From Antedon mediterranea (lineage: Eukaryota > Echinodermata > Crinoidea > Comatulida > Antedonidae), in assembly GCF_964355755.1 (NCBI RefSeq), contig NC_092673.1, forward strand, positions 34,173,648 through 34,237,647: 64,000 bases of DNA. Direction: 5' to 3'. A program made the translations under genes and the position numbers. The notes beneath the pieces are model-generated. The model saw only the letters and a list, made by a program, of their open reading frames with translations, did not search any database and was not told where the DNA came from. Below are positions 11,797 through 23,345 of the stretch, in pieces (position 1 is the first letter of the stretch; every line of letters starts with the position of its first letter).

Positions 11797-12232
11797 AAAT
11801 ATATTTGTGTTCATTTGTCTTTTCTGCAAATATATTTGTGTTCATTTGTCTTTTCTGCAAATATATTTGTGTTCATTTGTCTTTTCTGCAAATATATTTG
11901 TGTTCATTTGTCTTTTCTGCAAATATATTTGTGTTCATTTGTCTTTTCTGCAAATGTGTTTGTGTTCAATTGTCTTTTCTGCAAATGTTTTTGTGTTCCT
12001 TTGTCTTTTCTGCAAATATATTTGTGTTCATTTGTCTTTTCTGCAAATGTTTTTGTGTTCATTTGTCTTTTCTGCAAATATATTTGTGTTCATTTGTCTT
12101 TTCTGCAAATGTTTTTGTGTTCATTTGTCTTTTCTGCAAATATATTTGTGTTCATTTGTCTTTTCTGCAAATATATTTGTGCTCATTTGTCTTTTCTGCA
12201 AATATATTTGAGTTCATTTGTCTCTGCAAATG
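11797..12232. repeat. 31-bp minisatellite, about 14 copies
   Basis: The unit reads ATATATTTGTGTTCATTTG followed by TCTTTTCTGCAA. Copies differ at a few sites (ATGTTTTTG or ATGTGTTTG variants). Because 31 is not a multiple of three and the unit contains no stop in any plus frame, all three plus frames stay open for 130-165 codons. These frames are a by-product of the repeat. Confidence 0.95.
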
Positions 12233-12439
12233 TATTAAACATGGCAGTAAAGTTCTGAATTGCATCTATTTACATAATTTAATATTAAAATAATTTAATT
12301 AACAGAAAATCCAAAACTATATAAAAATTACACACATCAAATAAATTCAATTTTCGAAAAATAGATAAAATTCAAAAACTGCCTATGACAAATTGAATAT
12401 GAACTAAATTAATATTGAATTCATTATATAAATCCAGAA

Positions 12440-12880
12440 AAAAAAGATGATGATAAATGGTTTATGAAACTTTTCAAAGTAAACAAGTATTAACATAATT
12501 TAAATGATATTTAATAGATTATTAAATTCTACAACTTGCACACACATTGCTTCTAAGAAGATGGATTGATATTTCTGATGAGGTGATACATTTTCCACAA
12601 TCTAAATTAAAACTGAAACAATATTTAATAGATTATGAAATTATTTTAAAATATATAAAAGGTCATAAACAAATTAGACTTTATGACATTTGTTAATGGG
12701 GTGGTAAGTTTTTCACAAGATAATGTACAAGTGTCAGACAAAAATATTGTTTAATAAATTGTGAAATTTTTCAAAACATACAAGTGTTTAACTTCTATCA
12801 ACACAAGGTGATTTTCGTTAATGAGGTGATATGTTTTCACAACGTAATCTCAAAAAGATATATGAGGTGAATAAATGTCA
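12440..12880. repeat. degenerate ~115-126-bp tandem repeat
   Basis: Similar blocks recur: GATGAGGTGATACATTTTCC near 12577, AATGGGGTGGTAAGTTTTTC near 12695 and AATGAGGTGATATGTTTTC near 12821. Each is preceded by an ATATTTAATAGATTATGAAATT-like stretch. The three copies are well diverged. Confidence 0.65.
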
Positions 12881-13082
12881 CCAAGATATGAAATAATCTC
12901 TTTTATAATCGTCTTATTGATTCAAATTAAATTAGTTTTCTACAGATTTTTTTGGCATTTAAAGTTTACACATATTGTGTAAAGACATTTTTAAAAATGT
13001 CTTCTTGGTTCTTGGTATCGTATTTGCAATGAGGTTATTCGATAGTTGTTTTAGGGGACATTTGATCTTGATTACAAAAAGG

Positions 13083-13350
13083 AACTTAACTCAACTGAGA
13101 GGAACTCAACTCAATTGAAAAGGACTTGGCTCAATGGAGAGAAACTCAACTCAACTGAGAGAAACTCAACTCAACTGAGAGAAACTCAACTCAACTGAGA
13201 GAAACTCAATTCAACTGAGAGCAACTCAACTCAACTGAGAGCAACTCAATATAACTGAGAGAAACTCAATTCAACTGAGAGTAATTCCACTCAACTGAAA
13301 GGAACTCAGCTCAACTGAGAAGAACTACTCAACTTAACTGAAACTCAAAG
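13083..13350. repeat. 20-bp minisatellite
   Basis: The unit GAAACTCAACTCAACTGAGA is repeated about 13 times, with variants such as GCAACTCAAT and GGAACTCAGC. It contains the direct pentamer ACTCA twice per unit. The edges decay on both sides. Confidence 0.93.
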
Positions 13351-15048
13351 CATAAAAAACTAAACTTGAATCAATTTAAAGGAACTTGATTCAACTGAAG
13401 GAGAAACACACAACTAACATTTTCTTCATTCAGTTTCAGAAAAATAGAAAAATACTTGATTCAAATGGTAAAATATTGTTTTGCAACTGTCAGTTACACT
13501 TGCTCAAAGACCTTATTTCAACTTTTCAGTTGAGACTCAAGTGACTGTCAGCAGGTTAACATTAGCCCACCTTTCTTTGGTAAAGTGTATTCTATAGATT
13601 TTAATAGATGCAAAACTATTCATAGACATTTTGTTATTATATTATTATGTACAAGTTTACCACGTAGAGGCTTATGAAATTGATAAGGTTGGTACCAGTA
13701 TAAATCATATAGGATTTTGACCATACTGTTTCAACAATTACCTTTATACTAAATATGAAGTGTATGTACAGTTGCATACCCAATTTCTGTGAAAGGTGAA
13801 ACGAGTTTCTGGTTGACGTCCCAATATTTCTGCTTCTCAGTGGACTACATAGCATTAGTTGCCAGTCTCAGATTCTGTAATACATCTCATGTGTATCATA
13901 TCATGAAATATTTAGTTATGGGTTAAGTTAGGGTCTATGTTGCAAGTGTACATGTGAAACACATGTGATGCTGGATCACAGAATTTGCCTATGAACCTGT
14001 AAAGTACTGGGATTCAGCTACCAATCTTTAGAAAAATTCCCTACTCATAATACTGGATAACCAAATCAGGGCCGTATGAGGGTGACGTCTGAAATTTTCA
14101 ATATGGTCATATTTTATATTTATAATTAAATTTAAGCATCTTGCCTGTCTGTACAAAACAAAATTGAATGTTGAAAATCCACATTGACAGATACAATTTT
14201 TGTTCTAATCCATGGAGAGATACTGCGGCAAGAAGGTAGCAAAAAGCCCACAATCATGAGACGGGCAATTTGCGGCAGAGTTAAGATACCTGCTTCTGTA
14301 ACTAATACACTAGGCAATAACTAAATATTGGCTAGTTATAAACGAAATTATTTTTAAAAGCTAAATTCTCTACTCTAATTCTTCAAATTGAATTGAATGC
14401 ACATACCGTAAATTTCTCATAAAATTTCTATTAAGATGGAAAAAAGCCATTAAAACTAACATTTCAGGTCAACTGGGGATTCTCGCAGTTAATATAAAAA
14501 TATTTGATTGAGAAAATATGTCTTTTAAAGATTTTAATTATAGAAATTGATTAATGTTATCAGAATTCTGAAATAAATTTGTTTTATATAATTTTTTAAT
14601 TGCATTGATGTTTGTATAGAGTTTCAAAACTCAATATAATATATTTATTTCATAATTTTCTTTTTGTAGTTCTATATCTTTTAACCTACATATTTGAAAT
14701 ATTTTTTTTTAACATACCGGTACATGTCTATATTTAATTTGAAATACTTTCAAGTTTCTTGCGATCTAAGATCAAGAAAACTTCATCCACGAACAGATAC
14801 TGAAATGACAAATGAAATTTTGTTTGACATGTCTGATAAACCTAAACTTTTTAGGGTTTTCTACAAATTTATTTAGGTATGCAAGCCCAAATTTGACAGT
14901 AGATTGAGACTAATGTTATGTATGTATACCACATTGTAAACCGGCATTTTTCAGTGTACTATGTAATTCCCATTACTATTAGCCCTGATGATTCAGCAAG
15001 CATGGCCTGAAAATGTGAAACTCCTTAAAAACTATGTTAAACCTTTAA

Positions 15049-15115
15049 TGCAGAGGACACTTTTTTGGGTACCCAGTGTTCCTTAGGTTCTACTAATGAC
15101 AATACGGTAAGCTCA
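15049..15115. mobile_element. DNA transposon terminal fragment
   Basis: It contains CAGAGGACACTTTTTTGGG then TACCCAGTGTTCCTTAGG and TTCTACT. The pattern of paired GGACA / TGTTCC blocks around TTTGGG-CCC matches the other scraps at 15813, 44570 and 2225. Confidence 0.3.
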
Positions 15116-15812
15116 ATTTATTTGCAAGAATCGAAAGCAATGACTGGTGGTCATTCATACTTTTCGCGATTAATGTGATTCTCAGGGTTTACAAAGTGGA
15201 AAATAGACTTAAAGGGTTTTCTTTTCTTAATGGAAACCTATCAAAGGACGTTTTAATAAATTTGTTTTTTACCAAAGTGTTATATTTGAGTTAATGTATA
15301 TAAATGTTGACGTGGTTAAAGTACAAATTAACAAATTAATCTTAAGCTACTTTTAGAAACACAATCATTATGTAAACGTAGCAAGCTGTTGTAAACATTG
15401 ATAAACATATTGAACAATGATAATAGGCCAACTACCTTTTGGCCTGTTTCCACTTATAACACACAATAACCAATTAGACATAAGTACTTTTAACCACAAA
15501 CTTGGTACTTGTTACTACTAACAATAAAGAATCTGTGTTTGACTGTCTTATCAATGCACTCATCACAAAAGGTAACCTATGATGCATTGGTTAATAGTGC
15601 CAATGTTTTCTTTATATGCATTAAAAACTCTGTATCTAAAAAAAGTGAAGGTGTTTTCTACAATATTCATCAAATGAAATTGATGGTAACCATTGCAAAA
15701 CTGTTTTTAACAAAGAAAAATGATTGAAGTCTTATTTACACTATCAAAAAACAGGAAAATTAAATCAAATTAAGAGTGGCATATGTTTTAACACTACACC
15801 CAATCGCTATTC

Positions 15813-15875
15813 AGAGACACCCCTATAAAGAGGACATTTTGTTGGATATTGAAAGTGCCCCCTTAATAGGGATTC
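15813..15875. mobile_element. DNA transposon terminal fragment
   Basis: It contains GACACCCCTATAAAGAGGAC followed by GTGCCCCCTTAATAGGG. The blocks CCCCTATAAAGAGGACA and CCCCTTAATAGGG are typical of the same dispersed terminal sequence as at 44570-44651. Confidence 0.3.
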
Positions 15876-16199
15876 ATATTAATTTGTTCCCCCGGAATAT
15901 TCTATAAAATTGCTCAACTGTAAGAAGACTTTATTCTGTTTTACAAACCATGGATAATCTAGAAATATCTATTTCGGAATGGGTGATCCTTCAGGCATTG
16001 AATTGGCAAGTATAGAGTTTAGCCTTTAAAATTACATCATGGATATGATGAACACATGCAGCATTTAAACTGTTTATGTTAAACTTCAAAACATAACTGT
16101 TCGCACAAGTCACTATGCAACTGTTAAACCTTTTAATGCGTTTTACAATTTTAAATTTCCCCTGTGAGGTTAAAATGACGATGAATTTTCCATATGATC

Positions 16200-16440
16200 G
16201 GTAGTTGTCGAAGACTAGACAGTTTACAGACTTTCTAATTACTAGTAGGATAAACGCGCCGCCATCAATTCACATGTTGAATTGCTAACTTGCTTTGAAC
16301 GTTAGCTAACGGCTTACCTCGGTGTTAGTAATTGCCTCACAACTCTTTATGCATTCAGCTGTGATTTACATAAATTAGCATTATTACTATTACTAATTAG
16401 TTACCATCATCTTAGTTATGTCAAAGGTTAGAAATAATAG
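16200..16440. promoter_or_regulatory. candidate cis-regulatory patch (homeodomain-type sites)
   Basis: A compositionally balanced patch in AT-rich DNA. It carries several TAAT cores (CTAATTACTAG, AAATTAGCATT, ACTAATTAG), an E-box CAGCTG, and ATGCAT. No repeat structure is seen. Clustering of such sites suggests an enhancer, but these motifs are common in AT-rich DNA, so this is a guess. Confidence 0.15.
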
Positions 16441-17244
16441 TTGCTCTGACCCTAAGTTTAGATTTGATGATGTTATGTATAATGTATGATGATCTAATCT
16501 AGGCTAATTATAATGTAAAATAAGCACAAATCAATAAAGTTCCAGATGGCTAATTCTCCAAGAAGTCTTTATAATATAATATACTATATAATACATGGTT
16601 CTAAGGCAGTTTCTGCCCTAAAGGCTTTGAAAGTAAATGGTTGAAATGATATATCAATATTTTCCTTTATAGGACTGAGTAGGGATTCTAATGTAATAAT
16701 ATATATGTAATGATGTTAATTCATATTCTAAAAACTGTCACTTTCAGGTAGCTCACAAAGAAGAGATTATTTATACAAACAGCAATTAGAGGTAGACAAC
16801 ATAATTCCTTAAGTAGACAGTTCTTGATTAATTCCTATTAGCTGTGTAAAATACATGTCACAGGTATTTCACGTAGTTGCCAATAGCTACCAACTGTGTG
16901 GCACAGCCGAAAGCCTTTAGATATAAAACGTCAATTAAAAAAAAGAATTGATGGGTATATAGCAAATTGCAAATGGATTGAAACCTGGCTTGTTTCACCT
17001 AGAAGTACAAATTGGTACATTTGCATAATAAGATCGCAGAAGCATGTTTGATTAAAATTCTTGTGAAATTGATATATATATATATGTGTAGTTTGCGTTT
17101 TTTCAGAAAAAAACTATTTAAATAAAATTTCAAGAGAAACCCAAAGAAACTTCTTTATTGCTTTCTAAACTAAGAATTGTTGCAAGGCCCAGAAAAATGA
17201 GGTCATGAGGTAGAGTTAGGCCTTTCACTATCATATGTATATGC

Positions 17245-17880
17245 ATATGTCAAATTCAAATGATTGAGCAAATCCAGAGACGGGCCACCCGGTTGATCTT
17301 ACATCAACGTCGTCAGGAACAGTCATTTGAGTGGAGACTAGACACTCTTGATATCCCATCCACAATCGCTATTAGAGATTGTTATACTGTTCTATTTGTT
17401 TGCAATGTTTTACTTTATCATCAAAGATCTATTATTTATAATTTACTCATAGTTAATAATCGTCATGATACTCTCACTTTCAAGCATCTTCGCTCCAGTA
17501 ATGATATGTCAAAATTTTGGATCCCGACCAGATTCACTAGAACTTGGAATTCCATACCCAATGAGATTCGTGATATTTTTGTTAATGGTTCTTTTATTAA
17601 TTTTAAATTATCTCTAAAGCTATATTTTAAATGTCGGAGAGAAACTTTTTAAATTTTTAAATGAAATGATATGTCTACTATATTTGTATATATTCTTGTT
17701 ATTTGTTATTTATGTGTTGGAGAGACACACCTTACCGGTGACAGCGTTTGTTTAATGCTTTTGTCTTTCCTCGGCCTCGTGTCTTGTTTTTCATATATAT
17801 ATATATATTTTTATGTTTTTTTTGTAATTATTATTTTATGTTTATTGCCGAAATGAATAAAATTAAATAAATAAATAAAA
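17245..17880 (+). mobile_element. non-LTR retrotransposon 3' end (RT C-terminal tail plus 3' UTR)
   Basis: The frame 17260-17652 encodes the C-terminal tail of a LINE reverse transcriptase. MIEQIQRRATRLI is followed by RLDTLDIPSTIAIRD, then WIPTRFTRTWNSIPNEIRD and SFINFKLSLKLYF. The IE-IQRRATR, R-LDIPS, TR-WNSIP-EI and SF-LK-YF blocks are the usual tail of CR1/Jockey-type elements. The catalytic YADD region and the endonuclease are missing, so the copy is 5' truncated at about 17245, as most LINE insertions are. After the stop a 3' UTR of about 220 bp ends in AATAAAATTAAATAAATAAAT. The 130-codon frame is intact, which suggests a fairly recent insertion. A 60-bp minisatellite starts directly after the tail. 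Confidence 0.85.
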
Positions 17881-17895
17881 ATCATGACGTACCAC

Positions 17896-18440
17896 TAGAC
17901 TATGCAGGTATTGAGCGTAACAGTCATTCTTTGCATGTTCAAATGTTTTTGAGCATGAGCTATGCAGGTATTGAGCGTAACAGTCATTCTTTGCATGTTC
18001 AAATGTTTTTGAGCATGAGCTATGCAGGTATTGAGCGTACAGTCATTCTTTGCATGTTCAAATGTTTTTGAGCATGAGCTATGCAGGTATATTGAGCATA
18101 ACAGTCATTCTGTGCATGTTCAAATGTTTTTAGCATGAGCTATTCAGGTATTGAGCGTACCAGTCATTCTGTGCATGTACAAATGTTTTTTAGCATGTCG
18201 AGCTATTCAGGTATTGAGCGTAACAGTCATTCTGTGCATGTACAAATGTTTTTTAGCATGAGCTATGCTGGTATTGAGCGTAACAGTCATTCTGTGCATG
18301 TACAAATGTTTTTTAGCATGTCGAGCTATTCAGGTATTGAGCGTAACAGTCATTCTGTGCATGTACAAATGTTTTTTAGCATGAGCTATGCTGGTATTAA
18401 GCGTAACGGTCATTCTGTGCATGTTAAAATGTTTTTGTGA
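17896..18440. repeat. 60/63-bp minisatellite next to a LINE tail, about 9 units
   Basis: The unit is GAGCTATGCAGGTATTGAGC followed by GTAACAGTCATTCTTTGCAT and GTTCAAATGTTTTTGAGCAT. The left units are ~60 bp (one 59). From 18132 the spacing is 60, 63, 60, 63, alternating AGCTATTCAGG (with a TCG insertion) and AGCTATGCTGG versions, i.e. a two-unit higher-order repeat. Since 60 and 63 are multiples of three, a 101-codon frame stays open at 18135-18440 (repeating YSGIERNSHSVHVQMFF). Left-hand units break that frame, so I do not call it a gene. Confidence 0.93.
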
Positions 18441-18520
18441 TGCTATTGGCAAGCTATTCACCTGAATTAAAAACAAAAATTCACCATATTTTGTAATGAT
18501 GTTGTCTTTTTATGTTGTTG

Positions 18521-18550
18521 TCATCATCATCATCATCATCTTTATTTGCA
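18521..18550 (-). mobile_element. LINE-like 3' terminus with (GAT)n tail
   Basis: TCATCATCATCATCATCATC followed by TTTATTTGCA reads on the minus strand as AAATAAA then (GATGAT)n. This is the usual 3' end of L2/CR1-type LINEs. The body of the element is not recognisable. Confidence 0.35.
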
Positions 18551-19560
18551 TAAATTATAATAATTGCACAATGTTCTTATAAGTTCACTCTCACAAAGAA
18601 TGTAAATTACTTTACTGCTAATCATATTATATAAACCTGGTCTTTGTTAATTTGATTTTAGCATTGTTTATAAGAAGTTGTAAATCCCATTATTGTTGAA
18701 ATTAACTCCGACACTATCATGTTCAATAAACGTTTATATGCCGAATGAAGCAAGGCTCACACACCTTACAGTATATTGTACGATTTTCGGTATTGTATAT
18801 ACAGCATTAATTGACCTAAATTCCATGAAACAGTGTCACATGTGTATCACATACAACACCTGTATTATAGTTGCAATATCACAAGGGTCGCTGTATTCAT
18901 ACACTAACCTTATAATAATAAAAACCTTATAATAATAAAATAATTAAATTATTTAATAATTCTAATGTTTGCATGTAACACTGTATCAGTATTTTTCATG
19001 ATACAGGACGAATAATGGCCCATTTTCTAGATCTTAACTTATTTTTATTTTTTAAAATTTATGCTTTATTCGCAAAATTGATTTCCTCAATAATTTTTCT
19101 CACATAGAATAAAGATTTTGAATCTGCTATTTAAAGGTTATACATCACGTTGAAAAATTTAAAATTAAAATGATACAAAACTCTATGAAAATGCTAACAA
19201 GCTGATAAAAATACACATATGGAATTCACTGAAGCATAACAATGTTAACCAAATCTATGTTAATCTATTCTACAAGATAAGTTAAGTTCAATGATGTTTT
19301 TTTTCTTAAGCACTGTCAACACAATCAAACAAAAAAAAGTGTGATTTGCCCAAATATGGTTGTGATACTACTTAAAATAAGGGAGTGATCTTGTCCATAT
19401 ATGGGCACATCACAGAAGTTATATTTCTACATTCATATGTTGAGTATGAATACTGTTACAAAATGTTGGCCATGTTTAAATTAACACTAGGCCTATACTC
19501 TGTAACATAAATGAAAAAGCTACTATTTGTATGTGAAAAGAAAGCTAGCCTCTATATAGC
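18551..19560. other. AT-rich sequence, nothing recognised
   Basis: No gene or array is seen. TAGGCCTA occurs at 19488. Confidence 0.45.
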
Positions 19561-19566
19561 CTGCAG

Positions 19567-19776
19567 GTAACAGAAGGAAAGGTGGAAGGGAAGAGAAAGA
19601 GAGGACGTCAGAATAAACAATGGTTTAAAAAAAGAATGGATGAATTTAGTGCAAGCCAAGCGTCCTCGCTCAAAACAGACCAGCTTGGAAGAGATATACA
19701 GAGATGTGAACAGATGTTAGCCAATCGTCAGTATTTACGGCGGCCGAACTTGAACTTGATTGTGAAATATGTGTAA
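19567..19776 (+). mobile_element. LINE reverse transcriptase C-terminal fragment
   Basis: The frame reads VTEGKVEGKRKRGRQNKQW then FKKRMDEFSASQASSL and ends RPNLNLIVKYV. The 'EGK-x-x-GKR-x-RGR-x-x-x-W' block is typical of the C-terminal end of non-LTR reverse transcriptase polyproteins, after the RT domain. Only about 70 residues remain and the RT motifs are absent. It is a different family from the LINE at 17245-17880. Confidence 0.7.
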
Positions 19777-20874
19777 TTCTTACTTAGCTTACTGCGATAC
19801 ATACACTTTCTTTTGAATCCCGTGCCCATCCTATTTTTTTTTCTTAGCCTCTTGTATAAAAATCAGCCTTTCACGAATTCTGGAATTCTACATGCAATTT
19901 GCCTCATTGAGCCACAATTTGCAATAATGTCGTATACTATAAAGTGAAAATAGTTTGGTTTTGAAATTAAGGATTTGTAATGAATTCTGTCAGTTGTTTT
20001 GTTCTCTAAGGGCGAGTAAAAATGCATCTGTACTTCTACGTTCTGCAGGCATGAACAAATACGTATGGGCTTATAATAGTTAATTACATTTAACAAATTT
20101 AATTTAGCCTTTGTCTATATAGTAATAAGTTCACATACCTGAAATGTACAATTTAATTTATAGCTGATAATTTATTTAATATAAAGCAAACAGAATGATT
20201 AAGTTTGCAACTTACAAGTAGGGCTGTGTTTACAAAATCGCCCCCAAAAAAAAAAAATACGCTATCTAATCACACAAATTATTTTTGTAATATCTAGGCT
20301 GAAAGTCAAATTTAGATTTATAATAACAATTTTCCAAGTCCATCTTCTACAAATGGCTTGAAGCATCCGGCGGCCAAAATCATACAAGATGTCCGCTAAC
20401 CAAGGTCACGTATCATTACAGTGTACTTAAGGATAATACGTGAAGATAATCTAGCTGTTTACTAAGTTTACATTTGCAGCGCATAATTACATACTAATAC
20501 AGCAATAACACGACCGAGGACATTTTTTGAAGTCTATCTCTACTGAAAAGAAAATCGTAAAATGTCTTCTACTTTCTCTTTTAGAATGAAATAAAAGAAG
20601 GCTTTTAATCGTAATGTGCGCTTTAAAAACAGATTTTATGAATCTTTGAATAAGGTCACATGTTTTATCGTCTGATAGAAATAATGGAGCTTTGTTTACT
20701 TCATAGACCTTTGATATTCACAGTATATTTGTGTATTTAAAAAAATGTCATACACATCCAACAACTAGTAATGCCAATTACAGGATAGATAAACTATATC
20801 ATGCTTTATTTACAATTGTCTCATTTGAGGCTTATAAATAGGATGTAGGATAAATAGGAAAAGTAACATTTACA
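19777..20874. other. intergenic sequence, nothing firmly recognised
   Basis: The segment 20340-20560 is less AT-rich and includes GGCGGCCAAAATCATAC and an AGGTCA half-site (CCAAGGTCACG, about 20399). No coding frame is convincing. Confidence 0.4.
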
Positions 20875-20965
20875 GCCCTGGTGATATGTCAGCATTAAAT
20901 CCCTGGCACTAAGTCAGGATTGCATCCCTGGCACTAATTCAGGATTTGGCACTAATTCATGACTG
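20875..20965. repeat. short degenerate ~25-bp repeat
   Basis: Variants of CCCTGGCACTAAGTCAGGATT occur three to four times (ATCCCTGGCACTAATTCAGG, TTTGGCACTAATTCATGA). Confidence 0.7.
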
Positions 20966-21074
20966 AACCCTGAACCTTTAACCACCCAACTCCACTACTT
21001 TCTATACTATATGCACCCACTCTATTAGGGGTCATGTTAAGAAGATAAATAGGGGTATATGAATATACTTATAT

Positions 21075-21200
21075 TTGAATACCATAGGATGAGTGGGTAG
21101 TGCTACAGCATTTTTCTAATATACCACAGGGTGAGTTTGTCTTTGAATAAGTAGGCCTATAACATATGCAATTATACCATAGGGTGAGTTAGTATTTACG
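21075..21200. repeat. degenerate repeat of an ACCATAGGGTGAG motif
   Basis: Similar blocks ATACCATAGGATGAG, ATACCACAGGGTGAG and ATACCATAGGGTGAG lie about 40-55 bp apart. This is old tandem duplication. Confidence 0.5.
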
Positions 21201-21689
21201 TACATTGGTATGGAATTTTGTGACAGATTTGTTCCAATTTCAATTTCAATTTTTGCAGGTTGCCTACATAAAACAAATTAGTTTAATAATTTACATAAGT
21301 ACCTATAATACTATTCAAGAATTCAAACCTGCATAGAGTCTGTTAGTACTGTTGAAATCATAAAACAAATTAATAATACAGTAAATAAATAATTAATTAA
21401 ATAAGTCATTTTGAGGGTAGAATTGTAATATTAATGCAGCATTGAAATCTAATAAATTCTTTATGAAATAATATGTATTTTTGTAATTTTTCAGTAAAAT
21501 CGGTTAAGCAAAACAAAATTACACAGTAGGTCTAGGCATATGAAATGCCCACACAAAAACAGGTAAATAATTAATAGATCATACTTAACTTAATTCAATA
21601 AATAATTCAACAAACAGTATGACAGAAATATTTGATTTAAATGAATCCTACATGAATAATTTACATAAATTATTTATGTATTGCCCCTT

Positions 21690-21960
21690 TAATAAAAGCT
21701 ATCTATAAAAATAAAAACAAGTTACATGAATTCTTTTGCTACTGTCCCTTTAAATTGTTATGATACTGCTAAAGCTGTGTTATAAATATTACAATTACAA
21801 AAAATTACAATAGTTTCAAGAAAATAAGCAATTTATATAAATTCCTTACTACTGTCTCTTGAAAAATGTTTAGAACAGTGCTTAAAGTTGTGTTTAAGAA
21901 TAAAAGGATGTTACATAAATTCCTTTGGTACTGTCCCTTTAAATTGTTTTAATGTGAATA
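21690..21960. repeat. degenerate ~100-bp tandem repeat
   Basis: Three similar blocks around ACTGTCCCTTTAAATTGTT (near 21741, 21852 and 21933). Each is preceded by a TTACATGAATTC- or TACATAAATTCCTT-like stretch. Confidence 0.6.
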
Positions 21961-22645
21961 TGAAATGAAACGCATCCTGCATATGAACACTGCTGCTTAA
22001 AAAAAGCTGTGTATGGTATGAATAAAAATCAAGCAATGTAATCATTACTGAAACTAGTCGGTTCGCTCTGATAAGCCCTGACGGACAAAATCTACTTTAA
22101 ATTCTATGATGCTCGTTTAACTGACGCGGCAGGAGCTCAGGTAACCACGGCAGTAGACACATCAGAATAAATTATTTTGGAGCAGTTTTAGAAATATTTC
22201 ACAGATACTTTTAAATTGCTCATTTGCAGTGTCATCAAAATTACCTATTATACCCTGATTTTTTTTGCTGAATAGAGTGTTTTCTATGTCATTTTCAAAG
22301 AAAAATCGGCACAATATATTGAACAAAAGAGGAATGATTCAGTTGAAATTTAAAGATATTGTGTCCTTCAATGTCTATTCTATATCATTTGCCCATGCAA
22401 TCCAATTTCAGATTTAAAAGATAATTTTATCTAATGTCTATATTCAAGGTTATTCCATCCAGTTGATAGAAATATTATCCAATTTTTAAAATTTAATTTC
22501 AATGCATTTAAAACTAATACAATTTTGAAATTACTATTTTATTATGATATTTCAGATGGTGAAAGATATAGGATTGAAAAGGTGGAGGTGGTAGGGGAAC
22601 TACAGCCCTATGTGTAAATAGCAAATACAACATACAAAAACATTT
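21961..22645. other. AT-rich sequence, nothing recognised
   Basis: No gene, array or RNA gene is seen. Confidence 0.45.
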
Positions 22646-22649
22646 TTCC

Positions 22650-23345
22650 ACTTTTTATATCATAACAAACAATTTTGTATTTTTCTACTTTTAGATTATC
22701 AGAAACAATTTTATATTTTATCAAGATCAAATTTAATTCAAATTTAACAGAAACAATTTTCTATTTTCAATTATCAGAAAAAATGTTTATCTTCCAACAA
22801 AAACTGTTTTCCATTTTAAAATCATCAGAAACAATTTTCTATTTCATCAAACACGAATTTAATCTTCCAATTCAACAGAAACAAGTTTTCATTTTCAATT
22901 ATCAGAAAAAAATTATCATCTTCCAATTCAACAAAACTGTTTTCCATTTTAAAATCATCAGAAACAATTTTCTATTTCATCAGAAACTAATTTCAAGTTA
23001 TTAAAAAATGTCATCTTCCAATCCAACAGAGGCCATTTTCCGCTTGGAAATCATCAGAAACAATGTTCAATCTATTTTTATCTGAAATTATTTTCCAGTT
23101 GTAAAGAAACAGTTTTCCATTTTCAATTCTGAGAAACAAATTTCATTCCCCACTTTGTCCCTCTTCATTTCTTCAAATAAGTTTTTATCTTCCAATCCAT
23201 CAGAAACAATTTCATTTTTCAATTAATCAGAAACAACTTGAATTTTTCAATCTGTCAGAAAATAAGTTCCAAATCAATATAATAGCAACAATTGTTATCT
23301 TTCCAATCATCAGAAACAATTTTAGTTTAATTCATTAAGACAACA
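22650..23345. repeat. degenerate minisatellite with ATCAGAAACAATTTTC motif
   Basis: ATCAGAAACAATTTTCTATT and relatives recur every 30-60 bp. Longer blocks of about 130 bp containing CTGTTTTCCATTTTAAAATC are duplicated (near 22803 and 22938). The 109-codon plus frame at 22675-23004 is the repeat read through. Confidence 0.75.

Larger units (their letters stand above)
13355..16199. other. AT-rich intergenic sequence with transposon scraps
   Basis: No gene is called. Transposon terminal fragments lie at 15049-15115 and 15813-15875. A 61-codon minus frame at 14132-14317 has somewhat protein-like composition but no motif I recognise. Confidence 0.45.

Noticed and set aside
14132-14317. 61-codon minus frame with protein-like composition
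   Set aside because: No recognised motif, no splice sites in matching phase, and no neighbouring coding segment.
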